Below the pieces are notes generated by a model. The model saw only the letters and a list, made by a program, of their open reading frames with translations. It was not told where the DNA came from and made no database searches. From NCBI GenBank assembly GCA_035079385.1, contig JAVHKY010000004.1:14601001-14665000 (forward strand): a stretch of 64,000 nt of DNA, read 5' to 3'. This DNA is from Aspidiotus rigidus (lineage: Eukaryota; Arthropoda; Insecta; Hemiptera; Diaspididae). Position 1 is the first letter of the stretch; the number at the start of each line of letters is the position of its first letter. Shown piece by piece: positions 44,491 to 56,077 of this stretch. The position numbers were made by a program, and so were the translations under genes.

Positions 44491-45666
44491 TCTTCCTATC
44501 ATATATGGCTGGATAGTCGAAATTTTTCCAAGTCCCCTAGACTTGAATTGTCTCATACCATTCCAATACAACAGCGAGTTCGCGCTACCTCATATTTCTC
44601 AAAAAAGACTTGAATTTTCTCATACCATCCCAATACAACAGCGAGATCGCTCGTTCGCCCCACGAAAGTTGATACCTCACAATATAGAACACCCACAATT
44701 ACCTCAAAATATTTCTCATACAAGACTTATACGACGCCAAGATAGGTAAAGGGGTAAACGAATAATATCTCACGAACACTTGACCTAGTAGAAGCCTAGA
44801 CTGAAATATTTCAAGATGACTGATAAAATATAAAAAACATGGAACATGATTTTCATTTATTTGGCTATGCCAGAAAATTTTTTTCTTTTTTTTTATTTTA
44901 CAACTATACAAAGAACAATTTTTTCTTTAAGACCATTTGTCCGCAAGTTAGAGCTGGACACAGCCCTCACTCTTCTCGGAGCCATTATTATGCTTCTGTA
45001 ATTGGTTTAAAAAGTGTATATCAGTGTTCATCGTCATCAACGACCAGAGTATTTTACAAAAACTTTTTTTGAAATTCAATTCAGAAGCCAATAAATATCA
45101 TTTGTTTGTACCGTTAATAAGTGGCTATCCTGAAGTTGGAACTCTAGTTGTGGACTGCGCTGAACTAGCTTGGTGTGAGCTCGCTAGACGATATAATTAT
45201 GTAAACATTTGTCATTGTTAGTTTTGTGGGCCTACCATTTTCAACATGTTTTCTCCCCTGTGATAGACTCCTTCTACCCAGCGCTATGCGTTATGATTTA
45301 TGAATCTATTGTACTTCACACGCATGAAACGTTACTATCTAGTGTCAATTATGGGTCATTAATCGGCAAAATTATCCTCAAGAATTCAGAAATTTGCATC
45401 CTTTTTTCAATATTCATTCTCTATCGCATTCAGTCTTGAATCACCCCTCTTGATGTAAATAAAAGAAACCGAAGTTCACAATAATTTATTAAAAATAAAC
45501 AAACAAAGAGAAAATGAACAGGAAGGATAATGACAAGTAACTTACTGGTGAAATAAACGAATGTACTGCATAATTTGGCATTATGAAATTATATCACGTC
45601 CGTTGAGACACATAGTACATGTGCCAACTTTCAGGTTGAACACAGAACAGATACGTAAGACTTTGG
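44491..45666. other. 3' flank of gene B; no other gene supported
   Basis: The plus frame 45024-45221 contains GYPEVGTLVVDCAELAWCEL, which looks coding-like but has no start context, splice sites or known family. A short direct repeat with GACTTGAATT(G/T)TCTCATACC occurs at 44551 and 44609. Confidence 0.35.
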
Positions 45667-46050
45667 CTAGTCATCGAATCGTAAAGACGGTCTGGGACGA
45701 TTACCAGATGCCGATGATGATGGGCGTCTGCTACCGTTACTGCCTCCAGCGGCCTGTTGTTGTTGAAGCTGTTGAATACGATCTCTAGCTCTTCGAAACA
45801 TCGGTATTGTACTTTTTACTAAATCGTTGACCGAATTCAACGTGTTTATCGGTACCTGAGAAAATGAAGTCTTGTAAAGTATACTCTAGAAGCTAATATG
45901 AAGATAGGGTTTTGAATGACTTACGCCGAATATTCTATCAAAAAACTGCTCGGCTATATCATCTGGTTGTTGCTGTTGTTGTTGTTGCTGCTGCTGCTGC
46001 TGCCTTTTCGCTCTCCTTGTTAAAAATCCACCAGTACGATAGTAATTCTC
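45667..46050 (-). CDS. Gene B exons 2-3: secreted polyQ protein with one IFx-VPI-SVN module
   Basis: Minus-strand exon 2, 46050-45925 (42 codons), reads ENYYRTGGFLTRRAKR, then 12 Gln, then PDDIAEQFFDRIFG, ending at GGC|GTAAGT. Exon 3, 45855-45667, reads VPINTLNSVNDLVKS, then a basic and Gln-rich stretch (FRRARDRIQQLQQQQ) and a Ser/Arg-rich tail ending RFDD and TAG. With exon 1 (51781-51704) this makes 130 residues; all joins are phase 0. FFDRIF/VPINxLxSVN matches gene A, with the intron at the same codon. RRAKR before the Gln tract is a furin-like site, so the mature protein may start there. The Gln tract mixes CAG and CAA. Confidence 0.82.
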
Positions 46051-47144
46051 CTGTCGAACCAAAAAAAAAAAAAAAAACGATGAGTCATAGTAAAATGACG
46101 AACGTATAAAAGTGGGCAAGGATGATTTGCTCGATTACTAGTACTCCTATTGCAAGTACCGAACGCTAGACCACGAACAAACTTAGTCAGCCTCTATTAA
46201 TTCACCTTGCTTACGTTCATTCACACTGGATCACAGTGCCCTCATCGATGATCAATAACAGCTTCGTGTATGTATTTGGGTCACTCATGCTGGATTGTTT
46301 ATTGTGACTACGCGAATATGCAGATAATTAGTGCGTCGCATCGGAGAAATTTTGTCTCTGTCGCGGTCATTTGACATTGCGAATAAACGATTGTAAATCG
46401 TGTAGGCGGCTGCGTGCACTGTTTGTAGCTTACGCCTTCACTTTGTGAAATTACTTTCGGACAGATTATCGACATGATATAGTTGCATAGTTCGCGCCTT
46501 ACAGAAGACGATAACTGTATGTTTAGTTGCAATCTATGCCTTACGTGTCTACCTACGTAGTTCGTTATTAATGTGGAAAGAAATTCATAAATATCCAAGA
46601 TAGCACCTCTTGCATAATAATTCACTGCAACAAATTTCCCATCCATTACATATAGTATGTGACCTGGTATGAATAATCGTACTAGGCCCGTGCTTTTGAT
46701 TTGAAGAAATATACTAACGGTTACATTGAACTCGCGTACACTTCCATCAATTATCTCGTTTGGAAAGCGGTGCCGTAGTTGATCGACCTTTTTGAGCGAT
46801 ATTTTTCAAGTCACCCCGTTTGGGTCACTACCTACAAGAGGCTTGGAAGAATTTTGACTTGAAAGTGGAGAAAGACATGAAACATGTCAATAATTCCCAA
46901 AAACAGATTCCATCCTCTCCTCATTTATTGTATTAAAGAACTTGCAGGTTGTTTTTATTTTTCCGGTTGAATTATTGTCCTCATCTGTCCTTAGTTGCCT
47001 TCTTTTATGCTTCACTGTTCTCATTTGTCTTTATTTGTCCTCATTACTTCATTCGTCCTCGTCTGTGCTCATTTGCCCTCACCCCTCATACATCTTCATT
47101 TGTTTCAATTTGTCCTGATTTGTTTCCATTACAATTGAGGAGGT
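46051..47144. other. Gene B intron 1, near part; no exon seen
   Basis: The minus frame 46308-46646 (112 codons) has no signal or motif and no splice sites in phase with gene B. Nothing else is supported. Confidence 0.4.
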
Positions 47145-47207
47145 ATCTGTAAAAAGGGCCTCCGTTCCATATAAGAATTACATTGAACGGAGGCCCTTTT
47201 TACAGAT
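47145..47207. repeat. Perfect hairpin, 23-bp arms, 17-nt loop
   Basis: ATCTGTAAAAAGGGCCTCCG with TTC pairs exactly with GAACGGAGGCCCTTTTTACA with GAT. Perfect arms imply a young insertion or a maintained structure. It is inside gene B intron 1. Confidence 0.85.
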
Positions 47208-47969
47208 TGTACGAATCCCTTCTCTTCATATACTTGTCTGGATCATCAAATTATTCAAAGTTTTTTTTGTGATCCATGTAGCTCAATAATCAGAATTATT
47301 CCAAGTCTTCTTTCCCCTCATTTATGCAGCTCTCAGGTTGAAATACTTCAAAAAAATTTTGTTAATCTACGCACATACCTTAGAAATCAAACTTAGTTCA
47401 AACTCCTTGTATTCATATTTGCTACCGATTGGTCAATATTTTTATCGGTCCCCCCTTCTTACTTTATGAAATATGAAATGTGAGGAACAAAATTTTCACA
47501 AGTACCAAACATAGATTAGAAGCCTCTGCCTTATTCGGCCAAACAAACGACAGACGCTTGTAATAACGCACGTCGTTCTCGCGACCATTTTTGGTAGGTT
47601 GCGTTGCACTAGAACTCACAGATAAAAATACAAGTCGCGAGTATATCAGGATCCAAGCGTCCTAGCGCTAGTATCTATCAATTAGCGTTTTTGTTGTAAG
47701 CACCGTCCAACCGAAAACTTTTTTTTTCTCTCATTACTTATTATACAAGAACTGCCGATTTGGCAACCACTCGCACCTTTCATTTTTAGTTCGCTTTGAA
47801 TAGTGTAGACACACATTTGTGTCCGTTACAATTATAACTCGTAGATTATCTAATACTCATGCACTTTTGACTATTCTAACATCACACTACCGAAAACTTG
47901 GAAAAATTTCGAATCTCGAGCAATAGTACATGATTGGAGAGGTACTTAGAAAAAAACTCACAAGTAGGG

Positions 47970-49860
47970 GTGTCAGGAAACCTGTTTTATGGGGTACGCA
48001 GGATCTGAAAAATGTTGACGTAGGATATCAAAAATTTTGACGTACCAGATCTGTGACTTCATAAAATTATGACGTCAGAAGCCCGGACTTTGGTGCTATA
48101 TTTCATGAGTGGGGGGGGGGGGGCGCTTGAAAAACTCACGGGTTCTTCAACGAAGATAAGCGCGGGATGGCAGAAAACCTGTTTTATGGGCCACGTGGGA
48201 TCTGAAAAATATTGACGTACCAGGGCTATGACGTCATCGAATTGTGACGTCACAGACCCGAACTTCTGAGATATTTATTGAGAGCGGGGAGGGCTTGGAA
48301 AACTCACGGGTTCTTAAACAAACTTGTTTCATGGGGCACGTGGGATCTGAAAAATATTGAAATGTTGACGTACCAAATCTATGACGTCATCAAATTGTGA
48401 CGTCACAAGTCTGGACTTTGGAGCTGTATTTATTAAGAGGGGGGCTTGAAAAACTCACGGGATCTTTAACGGAGTTGAGCGCGGGATGGCAGGGAACCTA
48501 TTTTGTAAGCCACGTGGGATCTGAAAAATGCTGATGTGCCAGATCTATGACGTCATCAAATTGTGACGTCACAGTCCCGGACTTTGAAGCTATATATAAT
48601 ATGAGGACCTTGAAAAACTGATCTATGACGTCAATAAATTGTAACGTCATAGGCCCGGACTTTGGAGCTATATTTAATAAGAGGGAAAGGAGTTCGGCGA
48701 GATTTAAAAATTATATTAATTTAAATTATTTTATTTTATTTATTTTAACATGTATATTTATTAATTTAATTATTTAAATTCATTTTCTTAATTAAATTAA
48801 TAAATTAAATTTCAGAAATTTAATTTGTACTATGAATTAAAAATGGTGCCAGGAAACCTGTTTTATGAGGCAGGTGAGATCTGAAAAATGTTGATGTGCC
48901 AGATCTATGACGTCATCAAATTGTGACGTCACAAGTCTGGACTTTGGAGCTGTATTTATTAAGAGGGGGGCCTGGAAAACTCACGCGATCTTTAACGGAA
49001 TTGAGCGTGGGATGGCAGGGAACCTATTTTGTATGCCACGTGGGATCTGAAAAATGCTGATGTGCCAGATCTATGACGTCATCAAATTGTGACGTCACAG
49101 TCCCAGACTTTGAAGCTATATATAGTATGAGGGACCTTAAAAAACTGATCTATGACGTCATTAAATTGTAACGTCATAGGCCCGGACTTTGGAGCTATAT
49201 TTAATAAGAGGGGAAGGAGTTAGGCGAGATTTAAAAATTATATTAATTTAAATTATTTTATTTTATTTATTTTAACATGTATATTTATTAATTTAATTAT
49301 TTAAATTCATTTTCTTAATTAAATTAAGAAATTAAATTTCAGAAATTTAATTTGTACTATGAATTGAAATTGGTGCCAGGAAACCTGTTTTATGAGGCAG
49401 GTGAGATCTGAAAAATGTTGATGTATCAGATCTAAGCCGTCATCAAATTGTGACGTCACAGTCCCGGACTTTGGAGCTATGTATAATAGGAGGGACCTTA
49501 GAAAACTGATCTATGACGTCATCAGTGATTATGACGTCACAGGGCATACCTGTGACGTCACAGGCCCGGACTTTGGAGCTATATTTAATAAGAAGGGGAT
49601 TTGGAAAACGGAGAGGTTCTACGGAGTTAGGTGAGATTTAAAAATTATATTAATTTAAATTATTTTAACGTATATAATTATTAATTTAATTATTTAAATT
49701 CATTTTCTTAATGAATCTCCAAAAATTTAAATTGTACTAAGAATTAAAATTGGTGCCACAAAACCTGTTTTATGGGGCACGTGAGATCTGAAAAATGTCG
49801 ATGTACCAGACCTAAGCCGTCATCAAATTGTGACGTCACAGTCCCGGACTTTCAAGCTAT
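47970..49860. repeat. TGACGTCA-dense repeat array, with ~530-bp higher-order unit
   Basis: The basic unit of about 170 bp contains AACCTGTTTTATG, CACGTGGGATCTGAAAAATG, ATGACGTCATCAAATTGTGA and CGTCACAGGCCCGGACTTTG, then GAGCTATATTTAATAAGAGG. By eye about 18 exact TGACGTCA octamers fall in 1.9 kb. An AT-rich insert (GATTTAAAAATTATATTAAT...) recurs near 48700, 49228 and 49636, revealing a larger period of about 530 bp for the first two. Confidence 0.85.
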
Positions 49861-49864
49861 ATAT

Positions 49865-50000
49865 GTGATCTGCAATAAGAAAAAGATGCTCATTGCCCAT
49901 TGGCGCCAGAACACCATTTCTCTCTGATTGGACATCTAATTAGAGAGAAATGGTGTTCCTGTCAGTGGGCAATGAGCATCCTTTTCTCATCGCAGGTCAC
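49865..50000. mobile_element. Palindromic MITE, first of a tandem pair
   Basis: Left half GTGATCTGCAATAAGAAAAA and GATGCTCATTGCCCA ... ACACCATTTCTCT is inverted in AGAGAAATGGTGT ... TGGGCAATGAGCATC and CTTTTCTCATCGCAGGTCAC. Arms about 58 bp, loop about 18. Confidence 0.8.
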
Positions 50001-50003
50001 AAT

Positions 50004-50159
50004 GTGACCGAGGATGAGAAAAGGGACCTTCGTGGGCAAAAAAATTGATTTTTCCTGATTACACCATGTGAAAGAGCGTGAAAAATTATGTAAAGAACTA
50101 TCATAAACAGGAAAATTGATTTTTTGCTCACTAAGGTCCCTTTTCTCATCCTCGGCCAC
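50004..50159. mobile_element. Palindromic MITE, second of a tandem pair
   Basis: GTGACCGAGGATGAGAAAAG and CAAAAAAATTGATTTTTCCTG are inverted at the far end (CAGGAAAATTGATTTTTTG ... CCTTTTCTCATCCTCGGCCAC). The tips resemble those of the first element (GTGRCC..GATGAGAAAAG). Together the pair splits a dispersed 44-bp repeat copy at AGCTATATAT / ATATATGATAGG, so ATATAT may be the target duplication. Confidence 0.78.
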
Positions 50160-51060
50160 ATATATGATAGGAAGGGGATTTGCAATGTCTTCTGAGTTTT
50201 ATGATGTTTGAAGCGTTGCATATTTGGCTCATTGAAGGGGGCTCAGTCAATTGGTGTATGAAACATTGCAAATCTAGTTACTCGAAGGGGCTACCTTTCT
50301 GGCTGTACGCCCCGACCACCGAGCTACATTTAATAGGAGGGGGACTAGGAAAATTTTTTAGCTGTGAGCTTTACCGACCGGATGGCGGACGTTAAAACCC
50401 CCGGATAAAACAGGTTCCTTGTTAAAATTTTTACTCTCGAACTCTATATGAGAGTGGAGACTTGAAAAAATTTTGAATCGCAAGCTATATGTGATATTAG
50501 AGGGACTTAAAAAAGTTTCAACTTTCCAGCTATACACTATGTGAGAAGAAGGACGAGGAAAAATTTCACCTTCCAAGCTTTATATGACAGGTGAGGGAAT
50601 CAAAAATGTTTTGACCTCCGATTTTCACTCATGAAATCAAATTCCTCTCTTAGAATAGGTTCCCTGCGTTTCTCGTCTTACTCCCTCAAGGAAGCTGTCG
50701 TATTTCATCAATAGTAACTGCACCGCTATTCCGTTGCCGCGTACTGAAGTGTCTAAATGGCACCTCTGAGATACTATAAAACGACGTATGACCAACCTGT
50801 CTTACACGCTTATCTTATCTCTTTCCTTCTGTAAAAAAGATTTCTTGCGTTGAAGTTGAACGTTTGAAAAGGTTGCTGTTTATCTCATGGTTGGTCGTAA
50901 GCTATGCAGAGAAAGAGGATTCAACTTACAAGTCATAATTACAATGAATCTTGTAATTAGGAAAGAGTCCTGCTTCCAATGCGCCTAAAAGAAATGAGAT
51001 TTTGGAAAATATTGAATCTAAGCTATGCAGAAGAGACACAACTTGGAAAATGTGAGCTTT
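50160..51060. repeat. Relics of the dispersed 44-bp and GCGTTGCATA repeat families
   Basis: TATATGATAGGAAGGGGATT (50161), GAAGCGTTGCATATTTGGC (50210), TAATAGGAGGGGGACTAGGA (50330), AACAGGTTCCTTGTTAAAA (50409) and several AGCTATAT..GACTTGGAAAA copies. No gene. Confidence 0.55.
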
Positions 51061-51703
51061 GAAGGATTGAATAAATTTCTAGGTTCGACTCAACGGTAGA
51101 GTAGAGGGAATATTTAGATAGTTAGATGCAGAACTGAGCAAGGAGGAGAAAAAAGAGTAATTTAGACTGAGGAGGTTAATCATGCTATATTTCTCTGGTT
51201 GCACTTTTGGCTTTGACCCGTAGGCACACTAGGAGATATTGCGACTTTCGAGCCTGATACAGAGTATTATACGGCTTTAGGAAGTCAAGTTCCTAAAATG
51301 GATTTAGGATAAAGCTTCTTGCTCTCCTCAATTAACGTCCACAGAAGTAGGGAGCAAATCCTTTGGATCTTCAAGATGAAAAATACTGGTAAGGATCTCT
51401 CTCGTGTAAGTGGCTTACCCTCAATCATGGCCAACTTGACGCCACCGCGTCGATGAATTGTTGAAAATTCAGTTAAATGGATCCTATTCCAACTTTTGGA
51501 TTTTGAAGCACAGAGCAGTTAAAAGATATGAACAGTTCCCACGATTATTATTTCAAAATATCAATCTTACCTTCGTCTACTGTCATGGTAAGGCTCCCAG
51601 ACAAAGCATAACATTCGAAAAAAATTAATTTACTCTTGACCCAGACTGATTATCATATTCCTCACATTTTCATCATATCCTACGTATACATATACATACT
51701 TAC
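51061..51703. other. Gene B intron 1, distal part; no gene seen
   Basis: Unique sequence between the repeat relics and exon 1 of gene B; no exon on either strand could be supported. Confidence 0.4.
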
Positions 51704-51781
51704 ATCCAGTTGTTCACCATTGACGTAGCACAAGGCGAAAAATACGCATACCGAAAGTAAAAAAGCGTACGCACCCCGCAT
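51704..51781 (-). CDS. Gene B exon 1: signal peptide
   Basis: The ATG at 51781 (minus) opens 26 codons: MRGAYAFLLSVCVFFALCYV then NGEQLD, ending at GAT|GTAAGT in phase 0. It is a clear signal peptide: Arg at position 2, a hydrophobic core from about residues 5-18, cleavage near VNG. It joins exon 2 at 46050 over an intron of about 5.6 kb that holds the TGACGTCA array and three palindromes. A GTCAGTGAG initiator-like site lies about 115 nt upstream (51900-51892), but I see no TATA box. Confidence 0.82.
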
Positions 51782-53121
51782 TTTGTTTGCAATTCGACAC
51801 GACAATACCCAGAAAAATAGACGAGTTCGCCTGTTATCGAAGAGCAATACCCGCACACCACGTGCAAATAATGCAAGTATCGCGTGCAACTCTCACTGAC
51901 CACAGCAAAAGTCTGCGACAAAAACTTGTCTCTCGAGTTTTCAGATTTCCTACATTAATAAACGCGAATGTAAATAGTGACCATAATGAACGTGTACACG
52001 TAATTTAATGGTAGATTTTTTCAAATTTATCCTAGACCTACCTACACACGAAAATGATATCTGTTAACTCATCTGACCAAGGTGCTGAGCCCCCAGTATT
52101 CACGTATGCGTACGTTAATGCGTATGTACCATCATTACCTTGTTCACTTCTCTATTGTATTTTCCTACACCATACGTACGATCAGATCTATCAGAATCGT
52201 CCTCACGTGGTTACAATTTTATCATCTACACCGCTAATTATTCTCGTCATTGACCCAAAAGGTATTTTGAAAATAACTCACAAAACTCGATTTGAAGAGA
52301 AAAAATCGCGATAAATTTTATTTTACATCGCGAATAGATCAATAACCTGTACGAGTTATCATGTGCTCGAAAGAACTCCCTTTCCGTTAGAGGTGCAGTC
52401 CCCATGTCTCGAACGGACACGAGAGAGAGAAAGATGATGTATGATTCCTTATTTCTACGTCATGCGTTTACGCGCTAGACAGGTTTTTCTGGAAGATTAA
52501 ATTATTATAATAATTTAAATTATGTAATATCCTAGATTTGATGTAGGTTTCGCAGACAGTACAACCCGAAGTCCAATTGATTACATGTTGAGTATTAGAA
52601 TAAACTATTCGTACGAGAGGCCATCTTTTGTAATGCAATAATTTCGAGTGAGGTCGGAACATGGAAGCAAATTATTATATCCTAGGACGAAAGAATTGAC
52701 TGCGCTACAAATAATAGCGCCACAGGTACCTCTATGTAATTCTCGAACTCACGAAACGAAGGAACGGAAATTAATTTTTAAAATTTTGTGTACTCTATTT
52801 TCGTTGCGGAAGTAGCGATTGTATCTCATTGCGTGAATCTGGTCTCTCATACGATCTAAACAATAATTTGCGAGATGTGTTTTCATATAATATAATTAAT
52901 CATTAATGTGAATTTGAACTAGCGATATGTGCTTCTACACCACAGACGATTCGAGAAGAGCAAACCTACTTGACCATATTTACATTAATTTGAATCATCT
53001 TGTATACTCGGAGACGTGACGAATAAGAATCTTCCAGGATAATAAACGGGTATCGCAAAGGTTGGAGCCAGAGCGAGCTTATAACATGGATAACCCGTCT
53101 GTTAATACGCGACCTTGATGA
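51782..53121. other. Upstream of gene B; no other gene supported
   Basis: An Inr-like TCAGT at 51899-51895 (minus) may be the gene B start. The plus frame 52054-52314 and minus frame 52468-52662 have no motif. Confidence 0.4.
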
Positions 53122-53463
53122 ATGGATGAACTTAGTCCACAGTCAGCTGAACTTTCAGCGGTCATGGCTGCTTCAACAAGTACCTTCACGAAAATAAAAG
53201 AAAAGTTGAGCACGTGTTCACATTGCAACCAAGGACGGGAGGATGGACCACAGTACACCTTATTTGAGTGTGAGGCGTGGAGACGTGAGCGAGACAAGCT
53301 TGGTCGGTCTCTTCAAGAGATCGGGGTAGATGAAGCGCTCGGCCAGAGTAGCCTGGCGTCCAGCATGCTAGTTTCCGAAGAAGCATGGAACCAGGTGTCT
53401 GCATTTCCAGCCACCGTCATGAAGAAGAAGAAGAAGGACCAGGAATGGAATAGGCAAATGTAG
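53122..53463 (+). pseudogene. R1-like LINE, C-terminal end of ORF2
   Basis: The frame reads FTKIKEKLSTCSHCNQGRED, PQYTLFECEAWRRERDKL, then SMLVSEEAWNQVSAFPATVM and KKKKKDQEWNRQM, stop at 53461. The spaced Cys/His (CSHC...FEC) followed by W, the ML-SEEAW-V--F---VM helix and a terminal Lys/Glu run are the usual end of R1-clade ORF2. Upstream RT is absent, so it is 5' truncated. Its 3' untranslated region appears to run up to the PLE insertion at 53571. Confidence 0.72.
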
Positions 53464-53739
53464 AACCGCGCTATGGCCTACTCAACATCTGTGTTCCATC
53501 CACATCCACATGTGCAGGAAGAAGAGGAAGATCATCCCTGAAGAAAGGAAAAGATGAAGAGACTCCAACAGCGATCTATGTATACGCGAAAAAGACGAAT
53601 ACTTCAAATGGAGAGTAAACCTTGCAAACCGCAGAAAATACAAAACGACGAGCGCTTTCGGTTAATAAACCATCTTCAAGCCTGAAATGAAAGCAACAGA
53701 CGAACGGAGGAGAAGAACAGTGTATTAAGATTGGCTAAG

Positions 53740-55980
53740 TCAGAAATCACGGTGTGAATCATAGACCAGTTCGATCAGGCCATTCTCCGGAATGAACGAG
53801 TTGAGTACAGTGATACCGTCAGTGTTGCGGTGACGCATTATCTCTATATACTCGAGGGCGATGCGCTTTCGGTACGAATTCTCCTTATGAAGGAGCTTTT
53901 CGGAGCCCTCACGGAAGCTGTGGCCACTATTTATCAAATGATCAGCAAAAGCTGACTCCCCTAAGCGTCCCTTCTCCCAAGACTTCAGGTGCTCAGCTAC
54001 TCTAACTTTCATTTGGCGGCTGGTCTCACCAATATAAAAGCCTCCACAATCCCCACATTCCAACTTATAAACACTCCTCTCATCAGTGGGTATGGGATCC
54101 TTCAGTCTCACAAACAACCCCTTAACTGTTGAAGGGTTGTAGAACGCGGGTCTGAAGCCAAACGGGCGAAGGGCCCGAACCAATTGGAGAGAGAACTTCC
54201 CCAGAAAAGGGAGACTGATCCAACACAACCGGCGATCACGGATCATGTCTCGGAGGAGGGAGGTGGTGGAATCAAGAATGCTCCTTATAACTTTCCTCCG
54301 AACCATCACGTCAACGACGACATTGAACCCACTCACTCTAGCCAGGTATTTTATTGTGAGTACTTCTTTCTTAAAAGCAGACTGACTCAACGGAATACGA
54401 GTCAGTCTGTGAACTAGGCTATGAAATGCAGCCCTCTTGTGAGCAACAGGACCGAACGAACCACCGTGGACTAAAACATCGGTCGTAGGAACTTTCCTGT
54501 AAATTCCAAACTCATGGATACCGTCTACAATAGAGATCGATAAATCCAAAAAGTTAATGGAAAATACCCCTATTTCCAACGTAAATTTGATGGAAGGGTA
54601 CCAGGAATTGAGATACCTCAGAAACTCACCAAGGAGATCTGGGTGACCAGTCCAGGTACATAGAACGTCATCAACGTACCTGTGCCAATAGTGAATATGA
54701 TTAAGTAACACCTGGTTCGAGGAAAAAAGGTCATGTTCAAACTTGGACATGAAAACTTCGGAGATAAGAGAGCCTAAAGGTGATGCAATAGGGATCCCTA
54801 CTTCATCAGGGAACTCGAAAAATTTTCCTTCAAATTTGCAGTAGTTAGGGGACCAGCAGGTATTCAGAAGATCGAAAAATTCCTGAAGCTCATTGTGAGG
54901 AATGTTGGCTCTGACGAGTAGCTCACCTATCCGCTGGATAGTAGCAGCCTTGGGAATATTCGGGAACAAACCAACAACATCAGAAGAGCAAATGGTCGTT
55001 CCCGGGGGAAGACTTACACCCTTCAGGACATCAGTTAAAGAGGCCGAATTCAAAACCGAATGAGGAGATTCAAAATCAATGCGATTTTTGAACCATCGGT
55101 CAAGGAATTTGGCAAGGAGTTAAGTGGGGGAGGAGACGAAAGAAACAACGTGTCGCATCGGGGTATTGTTCTTATGCACTTTAGGCAGCCCGTAGAGGAG
55201 GGGGGGGTGTGGGGTTAGGAACAAGGAGGGTTTTTTTCAGAGCAGGAGTCTTGATAATAGCCTCACTCCTGTTGATGACACTCCTAACTTCTTTGACGTG
55301 CTTCGGGAAGCTGAAATCCTCACTCTCTTTTGCACCACACTGCTGGAGGACCTCGTGGACCTTGGAAGAATAGGCGGATTTCTCCATCACCACAACAGCA
55401 TTTCCCTTGTCCGCCTTGGTGACGATTAAATCTCCCTCTTTAATCTTCCTCTTTAAACCTTGAATCACTCCTTCCGATTTATTACTCATGCGGGGGAGGG
55501 TGTTATTGCGGACTATCTTGGCACAAACTTTCTGGGTATTAAAATCAGGGCCAATCTTAACAGCAAGATTCGCAACAACATTAGCCAAAATTTCATCTTT
55601 CTTGAGGGGAGGTAGACTAAATTTCAAATCTTTCTCAAGGAGGGCTGTTTCGTCACCATTGAACACTACCTGACTATTATTTATGAGGGGGATGGAATTT
55701 ATGAACGTCAACACCATCACTCGACCCTTCCTCAACCACATCACCATTAACCTTCATTAGAGAGGACAACTTCTTATTTTTCTTCTCCCTCGACTTCACC
55801 TCAAACTTCCGACACTTTGAATTGACGTCCCGCATAAAGTAATCAAACTCAAGGGGGAGGAGCGTACCGGAGAGTCTCGAATGGACCAGAAGGTTCAACC
55901 TCGTAGTGATATTATATTTACCTTGCCATCTCCGCAGTTCCGTTCTTATCCACTTCTCTCTCATATAATTTTACAGCCTC
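53740..55980 (-). pseudogene. Penelope-like element, nearly full length: RT and GIY-YIG endonuclease
   Basis: Minus strand, N- to C-terminus. 55964-55677: basic N-terminal domain. 55747-55181: KEGDLIVTKADKGNAVVVME, typical of PLE. Then YGLPKVHKNNTPMRHVV in a shifted frame, and 55053-53740 (437 codons): CSSDVVGLFPNIP near residue 22, GIPIASPLGSLISEVFMSKF near 86-105, catalytic YVDD at about 126-129, FLDLSISIVD, then a GIY-YIG domain from about residue 335 (SVYKLECGDCGGFYIGETSR). It reverse-transcribes and cuts DNA for its own insertion. Broken by a frameshift near 55700, one in a C run near 55200, and a stop at about 55120, so probably inactive. Confidence 0.88.
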
Positions 55981-56077
55981 TTGGTCGTGGTCTTACAATC
56001 GGAGTAGAACCGGAATTTAACGAACTTAGGTCTCAAATGCAACAGTAAACACCGACGAAGAAACCAAATATGAGAGG

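Noticed and set aside
46308..46646. 112-codon minus-strand frame in gene B intron 1
   Set aside because: No signal peptide, motif, promoter or phase-compatible splice sites; opposite and shifted frames are similarly open.
54184..54417. Plus-strand frame opposite the PLE RT (and its mirror at 56394-56822)
   Set aside because: Antisense shadow of the Penelope reverse transcriptase; present in both copies only because they are homologous.
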